DNA of 64,000 nucleotides, taken from assembly GCA_016903695.1 (NCBI GenBank), contig JADQBB010000021.1:1-64000 (forward strand). Direction: 5' to 3'. Made by a program: the position numbers and the translations under genes. The notes under the pieces are model-generated. The model ran no database searches. It was not told the origin of the DNA and worked only from the letters and a program-made list of their open reading frames with translations. Origin of the DNA: Chlorogloea purpurea SAG 13.99. Lineage in GTDB: Bacteria; Cyanobacteriota; Cyanobacteriia; Cyanobacteriales; Microcystaceae. Of the stretch, positions 45,658 to 54,706 are shown in pieces (the first letter of the stretch is position 1; every line of letters starts with the position of its first letter).

Positions 45658-46017
45658 CTAGGTTTGATTCAGCCAATTATAAGCAAAACCTACTCCAGTC
45701 TGTAATAGATTTTGGACTTTTTCTCGTTTGGTCACGGCCAGTAACTGTACTGCTATACAGCTAGAACCCAATCCTAATAAGATAAAAGTGGGTAACATGA
45801 CCACTCCTATGAGCCACCATGTGGCCACATGGAGTAATAACAACACGGGAAAAATGCTACTTGATATTGCCAAGGATGTGATCTGACGTTGGGAACGTCC
45901 TTTATAGAGGTTGTAGAGGCTGATCACCGCGCCGACGAAGCTGGCAGGTACCAAAAAGGCGCAGATTAAGCCACAGTTGGTTCGGGAAAATTCCCCAAGG
46001 GTATTTATATCTAACAT
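45658..46017 (-). CDS. Small membrane protein of unknown function
   Basis: The 119-aa product starts best at the Met at 46017 (MLDINTLGEFSRTNCG); two further codons lie upstream. It has three likely transmembrane helices (CAFLVPASFVGAVISLY, IFPVLLLLHVATWWLIG, MLPTFILLGLGSSCIAV) separated by a basic KGRSQRQ loop. The C-terminal tail is cytoplasmic-like. No family is recognised. Confidence 0.55.
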   Translation of the reverse strand: MLDINTLGEFSRTNCGLICAFLVPASFVGAVISLYNLYKGRSQRQITSLAISSSIFPVLLLLHVATWWLIGVVMLPTFILLGLGSSCIAVQLLAVTKREKVQNLLQTGVGFAYNWLNQT

Positions 46018-46242
46018 AACTATCACTTTACTTGGGCCTCAGTAGTAATATCAGATAATTTAACGAATTGTTTACATCTCCGAACGATTTATCGGGATCT
46101 CATCCCCTAAACATATCTATCGTTACCATGGCTATTCGTAAATCTTAATGACAAATTTTCAAGTAATGTAACGATATAAGCGAACTAGAGAACGGCCAGA
46201 ATCAAAAATAAATAATACAAATAGTTGACTTAAAATTAAATC

Positions 46243-47187
46243 ATGATGAAAAGTGAAGACATCAAACAACAGGGTAAGATTTTGGGATTTCACAAAGTCG
46301 GGATCGCTTCGATTCAATCGGAAACCGAGGCCGTGGAATTACAAGAGTGGTTGGAGAAGGGTTATCACGCCGAGATGGAATGGATGAAAAATCCCAAGCG
46401 CGGTAAAGTGAACCAATGTATGGAGGGAGTGCGATCGATCATCAGCGTCGCGCTGAATTATTACACGCCCCATCAGCGGCCGGAGGGAAAGCAATACGGG
46501 AAAATTTCCCGTTACGGCTGGGGGAGGGACTATCACAAAATTATGAAGGGACGCTTAAAAGCCTTCTCCGCTTGGTTGGAAAGCCAATCACCAGAAATCA
46601 AAACCCGTTATTACGCCGATACTGGCCCGATACAAGATAAAGTATGGGCCCAGAGGGCAGGGTTAGGATGGATCGCCAAAAACAGTAACCTGATAACCAG
46701 AGAATTTGGTAGCTGGGTTTTCATCGGTGAGATATTAACAAATCTTGACTTAAAAACCGATTCGCCCCATACACAGCATTGTGGCACTTGCACCAAGTGT
46801 ATTTCAGCCTGTCCCACCGGGGCTATAGTCGAGCCTTTTGTAGTAGACGCTAATCGTTGCTTAGCGTACCATACAATAGAGAATAGAGATGAGGAGTTAC
46901 CAGAGGCGATCGTTAAAAACTTAGGGGGATGGGTGGCCGGATGCGACGTTTGTCAGGATGTGTGTCCTTGGAATGAGCGGTTCGCAGTCACGACCAACAT
47001 AGAGGATTTTCACCCTTACCCCCATAATCTAGCACCGTCGTTAGAGGATTTAACCAATTTATCCCATCAAGAGTGGGATCAACGTTTCACCTCATCGGCA
47101 CTGCGTCGAATAAAACCGCAAATGTGGCGGAGGAATGCCCTAGCTAATCTCAAATGTAGTCAAGATGTAAACCCTGATGACGATTAA
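46243..47187 (+). CDS. queG: Epoxyqueuosine reductase
   Basis: This enzyme makes queuosine in tRNA by reducing epoxyqueuosine, using cobalamin and two [4Fe-4S] clusters. It is 314 aa. The cluster ligands are CGTCTKCISACPTGAI and CDVCQDVCPWN. The N-terminal half has HKVGIASIQSE and GYHAEMEWMKNP, and the cobalamin region includes YADTGPIQDKVWAQRAGLGWIAKNS. The gene overlaps the following HAD phosphatase by 11 nt. Confidence 0.96.
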   Translation: MMKSEDIKQQGKILGFHKVGIASIQSETEAVELQEWLEKGYHAEMEWMKNPKRGKVNQCMEGVRSIISVALNYYTPHQRPEGKQYGKISRYGWGRDYHKIMKGRLKAFSAWLESQSPEIKTRYYADTGPIQDKVWAQRAGLGWIAKNSNLITREFGSWVFIGEILTNLDLKTDSPHTQHCGTCTKCISACPTGAIVEPFVVDANRCLAYHTIENRDEELPEAIVKNLGGWVAGCDVCQDVCPWNERFAVTTNIEDFHPYPHNLAPSLEDLTNLSHQEWDQRFTSSALRRIKPQMWRRNALANLKCSQDVNPDDD

Positions 47188-47845
47188 AGTAGTCGCTTTT
47201 GATTTTGATGGCACTATAGCCGATACTCATGATACTTTTGTAAATATCGTTAATCGCTTAAGTACCGAATTCGGGTATCAACCTGTCAGCGGGCAAGAAT
47301 TGGAGCGATTAAAACATTTAAGTTCTAAAGAAATTATCAAAGAATCCAAGATTCCTTTAATACAGATCCCCATTATTCTCCAGAGAATCAAAAGTGAATT
47401 AAATAAAGAAATCATCAATCTTCAGCCATTCAGCGGTTTAAAAACTAGCTTGAAAATTCTCAAAGAAAGAGGTTATATTTTAGGTATCGTCACTTCAAAC
47501 AGGAAAGATAACGTGGTGACTTTCTTAGAAAATAACGATATAGATAATTTATTTAACTTTGTTTACTCCGGCACACCTCTATTCGGTAAAGACCAAATTA
47601 TCAACCGTCTGATTAAAATTCATAAATTAAAACCGGAAAATATTATTTATGTAGGTGATGAAACCAGAGATATTCAAGCATCTAAAAAAAGCCATATTAA
47701 GATTATCTCCGTAGGCTGGGGATTTAACTCACCAGAAGTGTTAAGACAATACCATCCTGACTATTTAATAGATCACCCCCAAGACTTATTAGATATACTC
47801 GAAGAAAATAATAGTAGCCGAGAAGAGACATCCATATATAATTAA
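47177..47845 (+). CDS. HAD-superfamily phosphatase
   Basis: The 222-aa product has the HAD nucleophile motif AFDFDGTIADTHDTF (Asp9, Asp11), motif II TSNRKDN, a conserved Lys in FGKDQII and motif IV VGDETRDIQAS. The cap is alpha-helical, as in phosphoglycolate-phosphatase-like enzymes. The substrate is unknown. It starts inside the queG 3' end (11-nt overlap), so the two are translationally coupled. Confidence 0.85.
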   Translation: MTIKVVAFDFDGTIADTHDTFVNIVNRLSTEFGYQPVSGQELERLKHLSSKEIIKESKIPLIQIPIILQRIKSELNKEIINLQPFSGLKTSLKILKERGYILGIVTSNRKDNVVTFLENNDIDNLFNFVYSGTPLFGKDQIINRLIKIHKLKPENIIYVGDETRDIQASKKSHIKIISVGWGFNSPEVLRQYHPDYLIDHPQDLLDILEENNSSREETSIYN

Positions 47846-47860
47846 CCTGGCCAAACAATA

Positions 47861-48703
47861 ATGACAATCAGAAAAGATACTTTATGGGAACAGTTCTTAA
47901 AACCCGTCTTTCGCTTGTTCTTACCCGAACAAGAGATGAGAGAATTATCCCAATCTAGGAACTGGAAAGAGGAAGCAGATAAATTTACCAATCCTGATTT
48001 AATCTATCCCGATTATTATCTATCAGAAAACTTTCACGGCATCGAGGGGGGTTATCTCAATACTACCGCCTCTATTACTTACGACCCCATTACCCGCTAT
48101 GTATTGCCGCCAGGTGAGGATTGGATACGTACGGAGGTGATTAAATCTATCGGGGGAAACCCGCGCCGGATTTTAGACTTGGGTTGTGGTACGGGTTCAA
48201 CAACTTTGATGCTTAAAAAAGCTTTTCCCGATGCCCAGGTTACAGGGGTAGACCTATCACCCTATATGTTAGCGATGGCAGCTTACAAATCACAACGAGA
48301 GGGATTAGCCATAGAATGGGTACAGATGAACGCTGAAAGAACTACCTTTCCGGGGGAGAGTTTCGATGTAGTTACCGCGGGCCTCCTCTTTCACGAAACG
48401 CCGCCCTCGGTATCGAGGAAGATTTTGCAAGAGTGTTCGCGTTTATTAGTGCCGGGGGGGGAAGTGATCATTCTCGACGGCAATCAGAAAGCTTTACGCT
48501 CTGCCGATTGGTTGACTAATGTTTTTGAAGAGCCTTATATTAAAGAGTACGCAGCCGAAAGCACCGAAGCTTGGATGGGATCGGCTAACTTCGTGAACGT
48601 GCAAAGTATCGATTTGTGGGTTATCCATCAAATTACCAAAGGACGTAAGCCCCTTTTAGTGGAAAATTCGGAGATAATAGGAATAGGATTAGCTCCCGCT
48701 TAA
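47861..48703 (+). CDS. Class I SAM-dependent methyltransferase
   Basis: The 280-aa product has motif I ILDLGCGTGSTTLMLKKA, the acidic VTGVDLSPYML, and post-motif VTAGLLFHETP. The N-terminal part (EQFLKPVFRLFLPEQEM) is an extension of about 90 residues. The fold resembles UbiE/menaquinone-type and small-molecule methyltransferases. It follows the HAD gene by 15 nt, in the queG-HAD-methyltransferase run. Confidence 0.8.
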   Translation: MTIRKDTLWEQFLKPVFRLFLPEQEMRELSQSRNWKEEADKFTNPDLIYPDYYLSENFHGIEGGYLNTTASITYDPITRYVLPPGEDWIRTEVIKSIGGNPRRILDLGCGTGSTTLMLKKAFPDAQVTGVDLSPYMLAMAAYKSQREGLAIEWVQMNAERTTFPGESFDVVTAGLLFHETPPSVSRKILQECSRLLVPGGEVIILDGNQKALRSADWLTNVFEEPYIKEYAAESTEAWMGSANFVNVQSIDLWVIHQITKGRKPLLVENSEIIGIGLAPA

Positions 48704-48780
48704 ATACCCCTATAGGAATTTTGCTTTTCTATTTGGGAATGTTAAGAATAGTCTAAGTTGTTACCGGTGAAAATAATCTG

Positions 48781-49527
48781 ATGACTCTCCGTAGAATTAT
48801 TGTAGGCGACGTTCATGGCCATTACGAAGCTCTGATAATGTTAATGCAGGAGATCGCTCCCAATAAAAACGAACCTGTATATTTTTTAGGGGATTTGATC
48901 GATCGAGGGCCTCACAGTTCACAAGTGGTGGATTTTGTCAAGACACATCACTATCACTGTCTGTTAGGCAATCATGAACAGATGTTATTAGAGGTGTTAG
49001 GGACTCACAAACCTGCGGGCGAAGCTTTTCAAGGCTGGCTATATAGTGGGGGCTATTCCACCTTACTCAGTTATAACCATCGTATCCCCCAACAACATAT
49101 CGACTGGTTTAAAACTCTGCCGCTTTATCTAGACTTGGGCGATATTTGGCTGGTTCACGCCGGTGTCGATCCCGATATGTTACTGTTCGATCAAAGCGCC
49201 ACACAATTTTGCTGGATAAGGGATGAGTTTCATTCCATGACCGAACCCTATTTTTCGGATAAATTAATCATCACGGGTCACACCATAACCTTCACCTTCC
49301 CCGGCGTGGAACCGGGACAGTTAGTTAGAGGTGCGGGATGGCTCGATATTGATACGGGGGCCTATCATCCTTACAGTAATTGGCTCACGGCTTTGGATGT
49401 CACCAATAATCTAGTTTATCAAGTCCACACCCAAGATAAAACTTTGAGAAAATTGCCCCTGGATGAAATCAGCGTACAGATAAAGCCGGATCAAGTTCAA
49501 GCCAAAAGATTACAACAAACTTCCTGA
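48781..49527 (+). CDS. Metallophosphatase (PPP-type, serine/threonine or bis(5'-nucleosyl) phosphatase)
   Basis: The 248-aa product has the calcineurin-like metal site: IIVGDVHGHYEAL, FLGDLIDRGPHS and LLGNHEQML, with later GHT. This matches the bacterial PrpA/ApaH-like subgroup. The substrate is not decided from sequence. The terminator-like stem-loop lies just after it. Confidence 0.85.
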   Translation: MTLRRIIVGDVHGHYEALIMLMQEIAPNKNEPVYFLGDLIDRGPHSSQVVDFVKTHHYHCLLGNHEQMLLEVLGTHKPAGEAFQGWLYSGGYSTLLSYNHRIPQQHIDWFKTLPLYLDLGDIWLVHAGVDPDMLLFDQSATQFCWIRDEFHSMTEPYFSDKLIITGHTITFTFPGVEPGQLVRGAGWLDIDTGAYHPYSNWLTALDVTNNLVYQVHTQDKTLRKLPLDEISVQIKPDQVQAKRLQQTS

Positions 49528-49530
49528 GGG

Positions 49531-49575
49531 GCCTCTAATTCACGATCGATCGAGTTCTAGATCGTTCCCAGAGGC
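49531..49575 (+). terminator. Nested inverted repeat after the phosphatase gene
   Basis: GCCTCT (49531-49536) pairs with AGAGGC (49570-49575), enclosing ACGATC (49542-49547) with GATCGT (49560-49565). It begins 4 nt past the stop. No T-tract follows, so termination is likely but not certain. Confidence 0.4.
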
Positions 49576-49771
49576 TGAATCTTCCGGCCGCGGTAAACGG
49601 GTGATGATCCTATTACCGGTCAGAGCTTTATTGAGTATAAGTAATTATTAAATTTTACTACCGGGACGATAATCGAAAGATATTAATTAAGTAGTCAGAG
49701 AATAACGTCTCAAGACCCATTCAACACATAAATAATATTAACGATCGCCACCATTTCTGCCGACAAACCCT

Positions 49772-51400
49772 ATGGTCATCATACAAAATCAAGAAGTTTC
49801 CCTCTTTACCACCGCCGATGAGATTCCAGAGAAATTCCGCTTGCCCAGTCCTATCAATCAGAGAGAGTATCTTATCGGTGGAGAATTACGCCATTGGGAA
49901 GGAGAAGTAGAAAAGGTATTCTCGCCCATCCACATTCACTCGGGTAGCGGCTTAACACCGGTCGTTATCGGGGAGTTTCCCCTATTCACCGAGGAAGAAT
50001 CCCTGGCCTGTCTCCAAGCCGCCGTCGATGCCTATGACCGGGGGCGGGGCCTGTGGGCTACCATGTCCGTGAGTCAACGTATCGAGAGAGTCCAAGACTT
50101 CGCCTATCGCATGAAAGCCAAGCGGGATGAAGTGGTGAAAATTCTCATGTGGGAAATCTGTAAATCCTACGCCGATTCACAAAAAGAATTCGATCGTACC
50201 TTGGATTATATCTCTGATACCATCGACGCTCTGAAAAACCTCGATCGGGTTTCTTCCCGTTTTGAAATCACCGGGGGAGTTATCGGGCAAATCCGGCGCG
50301 CCCCTCTCGGAGTCGTCCTTTGTATGGGGCCCTCTAACTATCCCCTCAACGAAACCTTTACCACCCTGATACCCGCCCTGATCATGGGCAATACGGTAGT
50401 TATTAAATCGCCCCGTCCCGGTACTCTATTACTGTATCCCCTCTTAGAGGCTTTCCGGGATGCTTTCCCCCCTGGGGTGGTCAATACCGTATACGGTTCC
50501 GGGCGCACCGTCACACCGCCTCTGATGATGTCCGGCCAAGTGGATGCCCTCGCCTTCATCGGTTCGAGTCGGGCGGCTAACAGTTTAGAAAAACAGCACC
50601 CCCAACCCCATAGATTACGCTTGATATTGGGATTAGAAGCCAAGAACCCGGGGGTTATCCTGCCTAGCGCGGATTTGGAGTTAAGCGTCCGAGAATGTCT
50701 TCTCGGCACTCTTTCCTATAACGGACAGCGTTGTACGGCGTTGAAGATTCTCTTCGTCCATCGTCAGATAGCGGATAAATTCTTAGAATTATTCGCCGCC
50801 GCCGTCAACGCCCTGAAAATAGGATTGCCTTGGGATGAAGGGGTTCAGATCACGCCTCTCGGAGAACCGGGGAAAACTCAATACTTTAGCGACTTAGTAG
50901 AGGATGCCCGAAAATTCGGCGCGGAAGTGGTCAATACCGGGGGCGGCGAGGTGGATAAAACTTTCTTCCATCCGGCGGTGGTATATCCCGTTAACGAACG
51001 GATGCGGATCTACCACGAAGAACAATTCGGCCCCGTCATACCGATCGTACCCTATGATGATCTGTCCACGCCGATCGATTACATCGTCAATTCTAATTAC
51101 GGTCAACAGGTGAGCATTTTTGGTGAGGACGGGTCAGCGATCGCCGATCTGATCGACCCGTTAGTTAACCAAGTGTGTCGGGTTAATATCAACAGTCAAT
51201 GTCAAAGAGGCCCCGATAGTTTCCCTTTCACGGGCAGAAAAGATTCGGCCGTGGGCACATTATCGGTGAGCGATGCTTTGCGATCGTTTTCCATCCGCAC
51301 TCTGGTAGCTGCTAAAGAAAACCCCGCCAATACCTCCCTCATCACCGAAATCCTGAGAGAGAGAAAATCCAATTTCCTTTCTACTGATTTTATTCTTTAA
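49772..51400 (+). CDS. gapN: NADP-dependent non-phosphorylating glyceraldehyde-3-phosphate dehydrogenase-like aldehyde dehydrogenase
   Basis: The 542-aa product has the GapN C-terminal signature INSQCQRGPDSFPFTGRK and LSVSDALRSFSIR. The catalytic Cys321 lies in LSYNGQRCTALKILF, and PSNYPLNETF is the cofactor region. The base that is usually the Glu in ELGGK reads LGLEAKNPG (Glu289), two residues later than expected. GapN oxidises glyceraldehyde 3-phosphate to 3-phosphoglycerate while making NADPH and no ATP. The call is by family resemblance, not by activity. Confidence 0.8.
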   Translation: MVIIQNQEVSLFTTADEIPEKFRLPSPINQREYLIGGELRHWEGEVEKVFSPIHIHSGSGLTPVVIGEFPLFTEEESLACLQAAVDAYDRGRGLWATMSVSQRIERVQDFAYRMKAKRDEVVKILMWEICKSYADSQKEFDRTLDYISDTIDALKNLDRVSSRFEITGGVIGQIRRAPLGVVLCMGPSNYPLNETFTTLIPALIMGNTVVIKSPRPGTLLLYPLLEAFRDAFPPGVVNTVYGSGRTVTPPLMMSGQVDALAFIGSSRAANSLEKQHPQPHRLRLILGLEAKNPGVILPSADLELSVRECLLGTLSYNGQRCTALKILFVHRQIADKFLELFAAAVNALKIGLPWDEGVQITPLGEPGKTQYFSDLVEDARKFGAEVVNTGGGEVDKTFFHPAVVYPVNERMRIYHEEQFGPVIPIVPYDDLSTPIDYIVNSNYGQQVSIFGEDGSAIADLIDPLVNQVCRVNINSQCQRGPDSFPFTGRKDSAVGTLSVSDALRSFSIRTLVAAKENPANTSLITEILRERKSNFLSTDFIL

Positions 51401-51517
51401 AAGTTTGATCGTACTTTAACCCCGGTTCGGGATAAGCCCAAACCCGAACTGACGTTATTTTTAAACTTCCCCTCGGTCTGGATAAACTAACAGAAATTTA
51501 TAAATTTTTAGGGGAGC

Positions 51518-52366
51518 TTATTGATAATTCCTAACTATAACTTCGGGGATTTTACCTCTTTTATGGGCTTTTGAATTTATTGCCCTTGTAGCGTACACGA
51601 GTTCTATTTTATAATCGCTATATAAATCTAGTATTAGTTGTGCCGATGAATTAGAGAGCATGAACTGCACCCCTCTATCAGTTAGGCGATCGCAGAAATT
51701 CTTTAGAGCCACCTGCATATCATGTGCGAAACCGTCCGGGGTATAGCTCGTGAAATTCGATGTAGTGTTTAACGGTGCGTATGGTGGATCGAAATAGACG
51801 AAATCATTTTTCTGGAGTAGATGTTCGATCGCCAAGAATGAGTTTAACCCGATTTGGCAATTCTTCAACACCTTACTACAAGCTCGTAAATTGAGATCGT
51901 CTACGAGGGTAGGGTTGGTGTAACGACCGAAGGGTACGTTAAAATGTCCTTTGGAGTTAACCCGGTACAGACCGTTAAAGCAACTTTTATTCAAATAGAT
52001 TAAACGACTAGCTTTCTGAATTTTAGTCCAGGTTGAAAACTCGGTACTTCTATCGATATTACGAATTTTTAGATAATAATCTTGATCGTATACGTGCTGT
52101 TTTAAATCTTGTATTAATTCTTCTATATAATCTTTAACAACCTGATATGTATTAATTAAATCAGGATTAATATCTGATATAAATGCTGAATGGGGCTGAA
52201 GTGTGAAAAATAAGGCACCGCCTCCAATAAACGGCTCGAAATAGCGATTGAAGCTGGTAGGCAAACGAGAGATCAGCTCTGATTTTAATTGTGATTTTCC
52301 TCCCACCCATTTTAAATAAGGTTTACACTGGATTTTATCTTTTGTTTTGACTAAAGACACGCTCAT
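51518..52366 (-). CDS. dam: Dam-type N6-adenine DNA methyltransferase
   Basis: The 282-aa product belongs to the class D12 adenine methylases. It has YLKWVGGKSQLKSEL (the amino-terminal motif X), the SAM motif FEPFIGGGALFF, and the catalytic DPPYAPLNTTSNFTSY. Conserved LIYLNKSCFNGLYRVNSKGHFNVPFGRY resembles the Dam target-recognition region. Such enzymes methylate GATC. No restriction enzyme is beside it; it follows trpD by 24 nt in the same direction. GATC is the core of the HIP1 octamer that abounds in this genome. Confidence 0.9.
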   Translation of the reverse strand: MSVSLVKTKDKIQCKPYLKWVGGKSQLKSELISRLPTSFNRYFEPFIGGGALFFTLQPHSAFISDINPDLINTYQVVKDYIEELIQDLKQHVYDQDYYLKIRNIDRSTEFSTWTKIQKASRLIYLNKSCFNGLYRVNSKGHFNVPFGRYTNPTLVDDLNLRACSKVLKNCQIGLNSFLAIEHLLQKNDFVYFDPPYAPLNTTSNFTSYTPDGFAHDMQVALKNFCDRLTDRGVQFMLSNSSAQLILDLYSDYKIELVYATRAINSKAHKRGKIPEVIVRNYQ

Positions 52367-52390
52367 GAGGTTTTCGTGTTCTATTATTTT

Positions 52391-53419
52391 TTAAGCTTTC
52401 AGGAAAGCGAGCAAACTTTGCAATTTATCCCAAGCCACGCCACTCTCTAAAACATGAGTGGCTTTTTCCAAACCCCGTTGATGATCGCCGAAAGGAACCA
52501 CCCCGCCCACTTGTAAAGCTAAGCTAGTATTTAAAGCTACGGCCGATTTTTGCGCTTCCGTACCTTTACCTTGCAGGATACGGGTTAAAATCCCCGCATT
52601 TTCTGGCACGTCACCCCCTCTTAAAGCAGTAATGGGAGTCTTCTTAACGCCTAGATTTTCTGGATTTAATGAAGAGGGAGTCACTTTATCCCCATCTAAG
52701 AAAGCCAGGTCGGTTATATCCCCCAAACCCACTTCGTCTAGACCTTCTCTGCCGTGTAAGACGATGCCTTTAGATATACCCAATTTCCCCAGCGCACCGG
52801 CTACAGCGGGTAAAAAACTGCGATCGTAAACACCGATAATCTGCCCCGTGGGCGCTAAAGGATTAACTAGAGGCCCCAGTAGATTGAACACTGTACGCAC
52901 CTTTAGAGTCTTACGTAATCCCGCCACGCTCTTCAAAGCGGGATGCCAACCGGGGGCGAAGAGAAAAGTTATGCCCACTGCGGATAAAGCTGCTGCCACC
53001 TTATCGGCGGGGCTATTAAGATTCACACCCAGATACTCTAACACATCGGCAGAACCTACTTTACTCGACGCGGAGCGATTGCCGTGTTTAGCTACCTTAA
53101 CCCCCGAAGCCGCCGCTACGAAAGCCACCGCCGTGGATATATTGAATGTGGAGGCCCCGTCACCCCCTGTGCCGCAGGTGTCGATAACCGGTTCCTCGTG
53201 CGGGGGGATTCGGTGATCTACCGATTGGGATTTTAAAATTCTCGCCATGCCCGCCAGTTCATCCGCGGAAACTCCTTTAGCGTCTAAAGCGACTAGAATA
53301 GCACCGGACAATACCGGGGGTATTTCTTCCTGCAACCATCCCGTCATTAATTGTTCTGCTTGCTCTTCCGACAGGGATTGTTTATATAACAGTTGCTGTA
53401 GTAAGGTAGACGAGTCCAT
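52391..53419 (-). CDS. trpD: Anthranilate phosphoribosyltransferase
   Basis: This tryptophan-pathway enzyme joins anthranilate to PRPP. It is 342 aa. Motifs are [17 protein letters not shown] (PRPP loop), [18 protein letters not shown] (metal and anthranilate binding), and [21 protein letters not shown] followed by [13 protein letters not shown]. No other trp genes are adjacent except the Dam-type gene. Confidence 0.96.
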   Translation of the reverse strand: MDSSTLLQQLLYKQSLSEEQAEQLMTGWLQEEIPPVLSGAILVALDAKGVSADELAGMARILKSQSVDHRIPPHEEPVIDTCGTGGDGASTFNISTAVAFVAAASGVKVAKHGNRSASSKVGSADVLEYLGVNLNSPADKVAAALSAVGITFLFAPGWHPALKSVAGLRKTLKVRTVFNLLGPLVNPLAPTGQIIGVYDRSFLPAVAGALGKLGISKGIVLHGREGLDEVGLGDITDLAFLDGDKVTPSSLNPENLGVKKTPITALRGGDVPENAGILTRILQGKGTEAQKSAVALNTSLALQVGGVVPFGDHQRGLEKATHVLESGVAWDKLQSLLAFLKA

Positions 53420-53500
53420 AGTAGTAAATTTAGCTCTAACCCATCAAAACATAAAGCCATCTCAATAGCAATAATTTTCTAGAAAGTATTTTTATTTTTT

Positions 53501-54577
53501 ATGCTCAAACGTCGTCAATTTTTACAATACGCTCTAATGGGTTTATCTGGTTTTACCCTCGCTACTTTCCCTCAACGGGGTTTAACTATTAACTTTGATT
53601 TGGACAGCATAGAAGAGAGAATCGTCTTGTTAATGAAGAAATATTTAATTCCAGGTTTATCTATAGCTTTAATTGAAGACGGGCAGTTAGTTTATAGTCG
53701 AGGATTCGGCTTTAAAAATCGCCAAACTCTTGAGCCAGTAGACCAGAATACGATTTTCGCCGCCGCTTCATTGAGTAAGCCATTATTCTCCTACGGAGTT
53801 TTAAAGTTAGTGGAAGAGGGAAAGTTAGATCTCGATACTCCTTTAACTCAATATACAGAGAAACCCTACAGTAAAGACCCTCGTATTAAATTGGTTACTG
53901 CCAGACGAGTTTTATCTCATACCACCGGTTTTCCTAATTGGAGCGGTAACTCGCCCGTTTGGTTTAATAATACTCCAGGGAAAAAGTTCGGCTATTCAGG
54001 AGAAGCTTTCGTTTATTTACAAAAAGTGGTAGAACGGTTGACATTTATGCCGTTAGCTGAATATATGGCACAAAATTTTTTGTTACCGTTAGGCATGAGT
54101 GAAAGTAGTTTTATCTGGAAACCAAGTTATGAATATATGGCTTCTTCGGGTCACAACCGTCAAGGAAAGTCTTTTGCTATGAATAAGCCAGAACAGGCTC
54201 TTTCTGCCGGTAGTCTCCGCACTACCGCCGTCGATTACGCGCAATTTCTGCTGGCGATGATGGATACTGAAAGTAATAAAGAGTATGGTTTGAGTCAAGA
54301 AACTTTAACCCAAATGTTAACACCGCAAGTTAAAATTAGCTCTTCTCTGAGTTGGGGCTTGGGTTGGGGTTTGGAATCTATTAAATCGAGCCAGTATTTC
54401 TGGCATTGGGGAGATAGTGGGGTTTTTAAAAGTTTCACGATGGGAAGTAGGGAAAGCAAAACTGCGATCGTGGTTCTAACTAATAGCGAAAATGGTTTGA
54501 AAATTTGCGAACCTATTGTCAATTTAGTTTTAGGTTCCCCTCATCCCGCTTTTCGTTTTTCGATGATTAATTATTAA
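53501..54577 (+). CDS. Serine beta-lactamase / class C-like hydrolase, probable Tat substrate
   Basis: The 358-aa product begins LKRRQFLQYALMGLSGF, a twin-arginine-like signal. The active-site SxxK is in AAASLSKPLFSYG (Ser about 93, Lys about 96). The Y-x-[NG] position reads FGYSGEAF (Tyr-Ser-Gly rather than Tyr-x-Asn), and the third motif is HWGDSG near residue 308. It belongs to the family S12/class C fold that includes esterases and D-aminopeptidases. Beta-lactam hydrolysis should not be assumed. Confidence 0.8.
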   Translation: MLKRRQFLQYALMGLSGFTLATFPQRGLTINFDLDSIEERIVLLMKKYLIPGLSIALIEDGQLVYSRGFGFKNRQTLEPVDQNTIFAAASLSKPLFSYGVLKLVEEGKLDLDTPLTQYTEKPYSKDPRIKLVTARRVLSHTTGFPNWSGNSPVWFNNTPGKKFGYSGEAFVYLQKVVERLTFMPLAEYMAQNFLLPLGMSESSFIWKPSYEYMASSGHNRQGKSFAMNKPEQALSAGSLRTTAVDYAQFLLAMMDTESNKEYGLSQETLTQMLTPQVKISSSLSWGLGWGLESIKSSQYFWHWGDSGVFKSFTMGSRESKTAIVVLTNSENGLKICEPIVNLVLGSPHPAFRFSMINY

Positions 54578-54706
54578 GGAGGAGTGAAAAGCGACAAATG
54601 AGTATTTAGTATCGAAGCCCGACCGTGATGGAAATTACGGTCTCATAGCTAAATTCGGTGATCACCGAATCGGGCCATAAGACCCCGAGTTCACTTTTTG
54701 ATGAAC
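54578..54706. repeat. Branched inverted-repeat structure downstream of glnN
   Basis: GCCCGA (54617-54622) pairs with TCGGGC (54670-54675). Inside it are a stem-loop CCGT (54623-54626)/ACGG (54637-54640) and a perfect 18-bp palindrome, ATTCGGTGATCACCGAAT (54653-54670). A fourth hairpin, AGTTCA/TGAACT (54688-54707), begins at the glnN stop. As RNA it would be a multi-branch fold. It lies between the convergent ends of the beta-lactamase-like gene and glnN. I do not recognise a known RNA motif. Confidence 0.5.
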
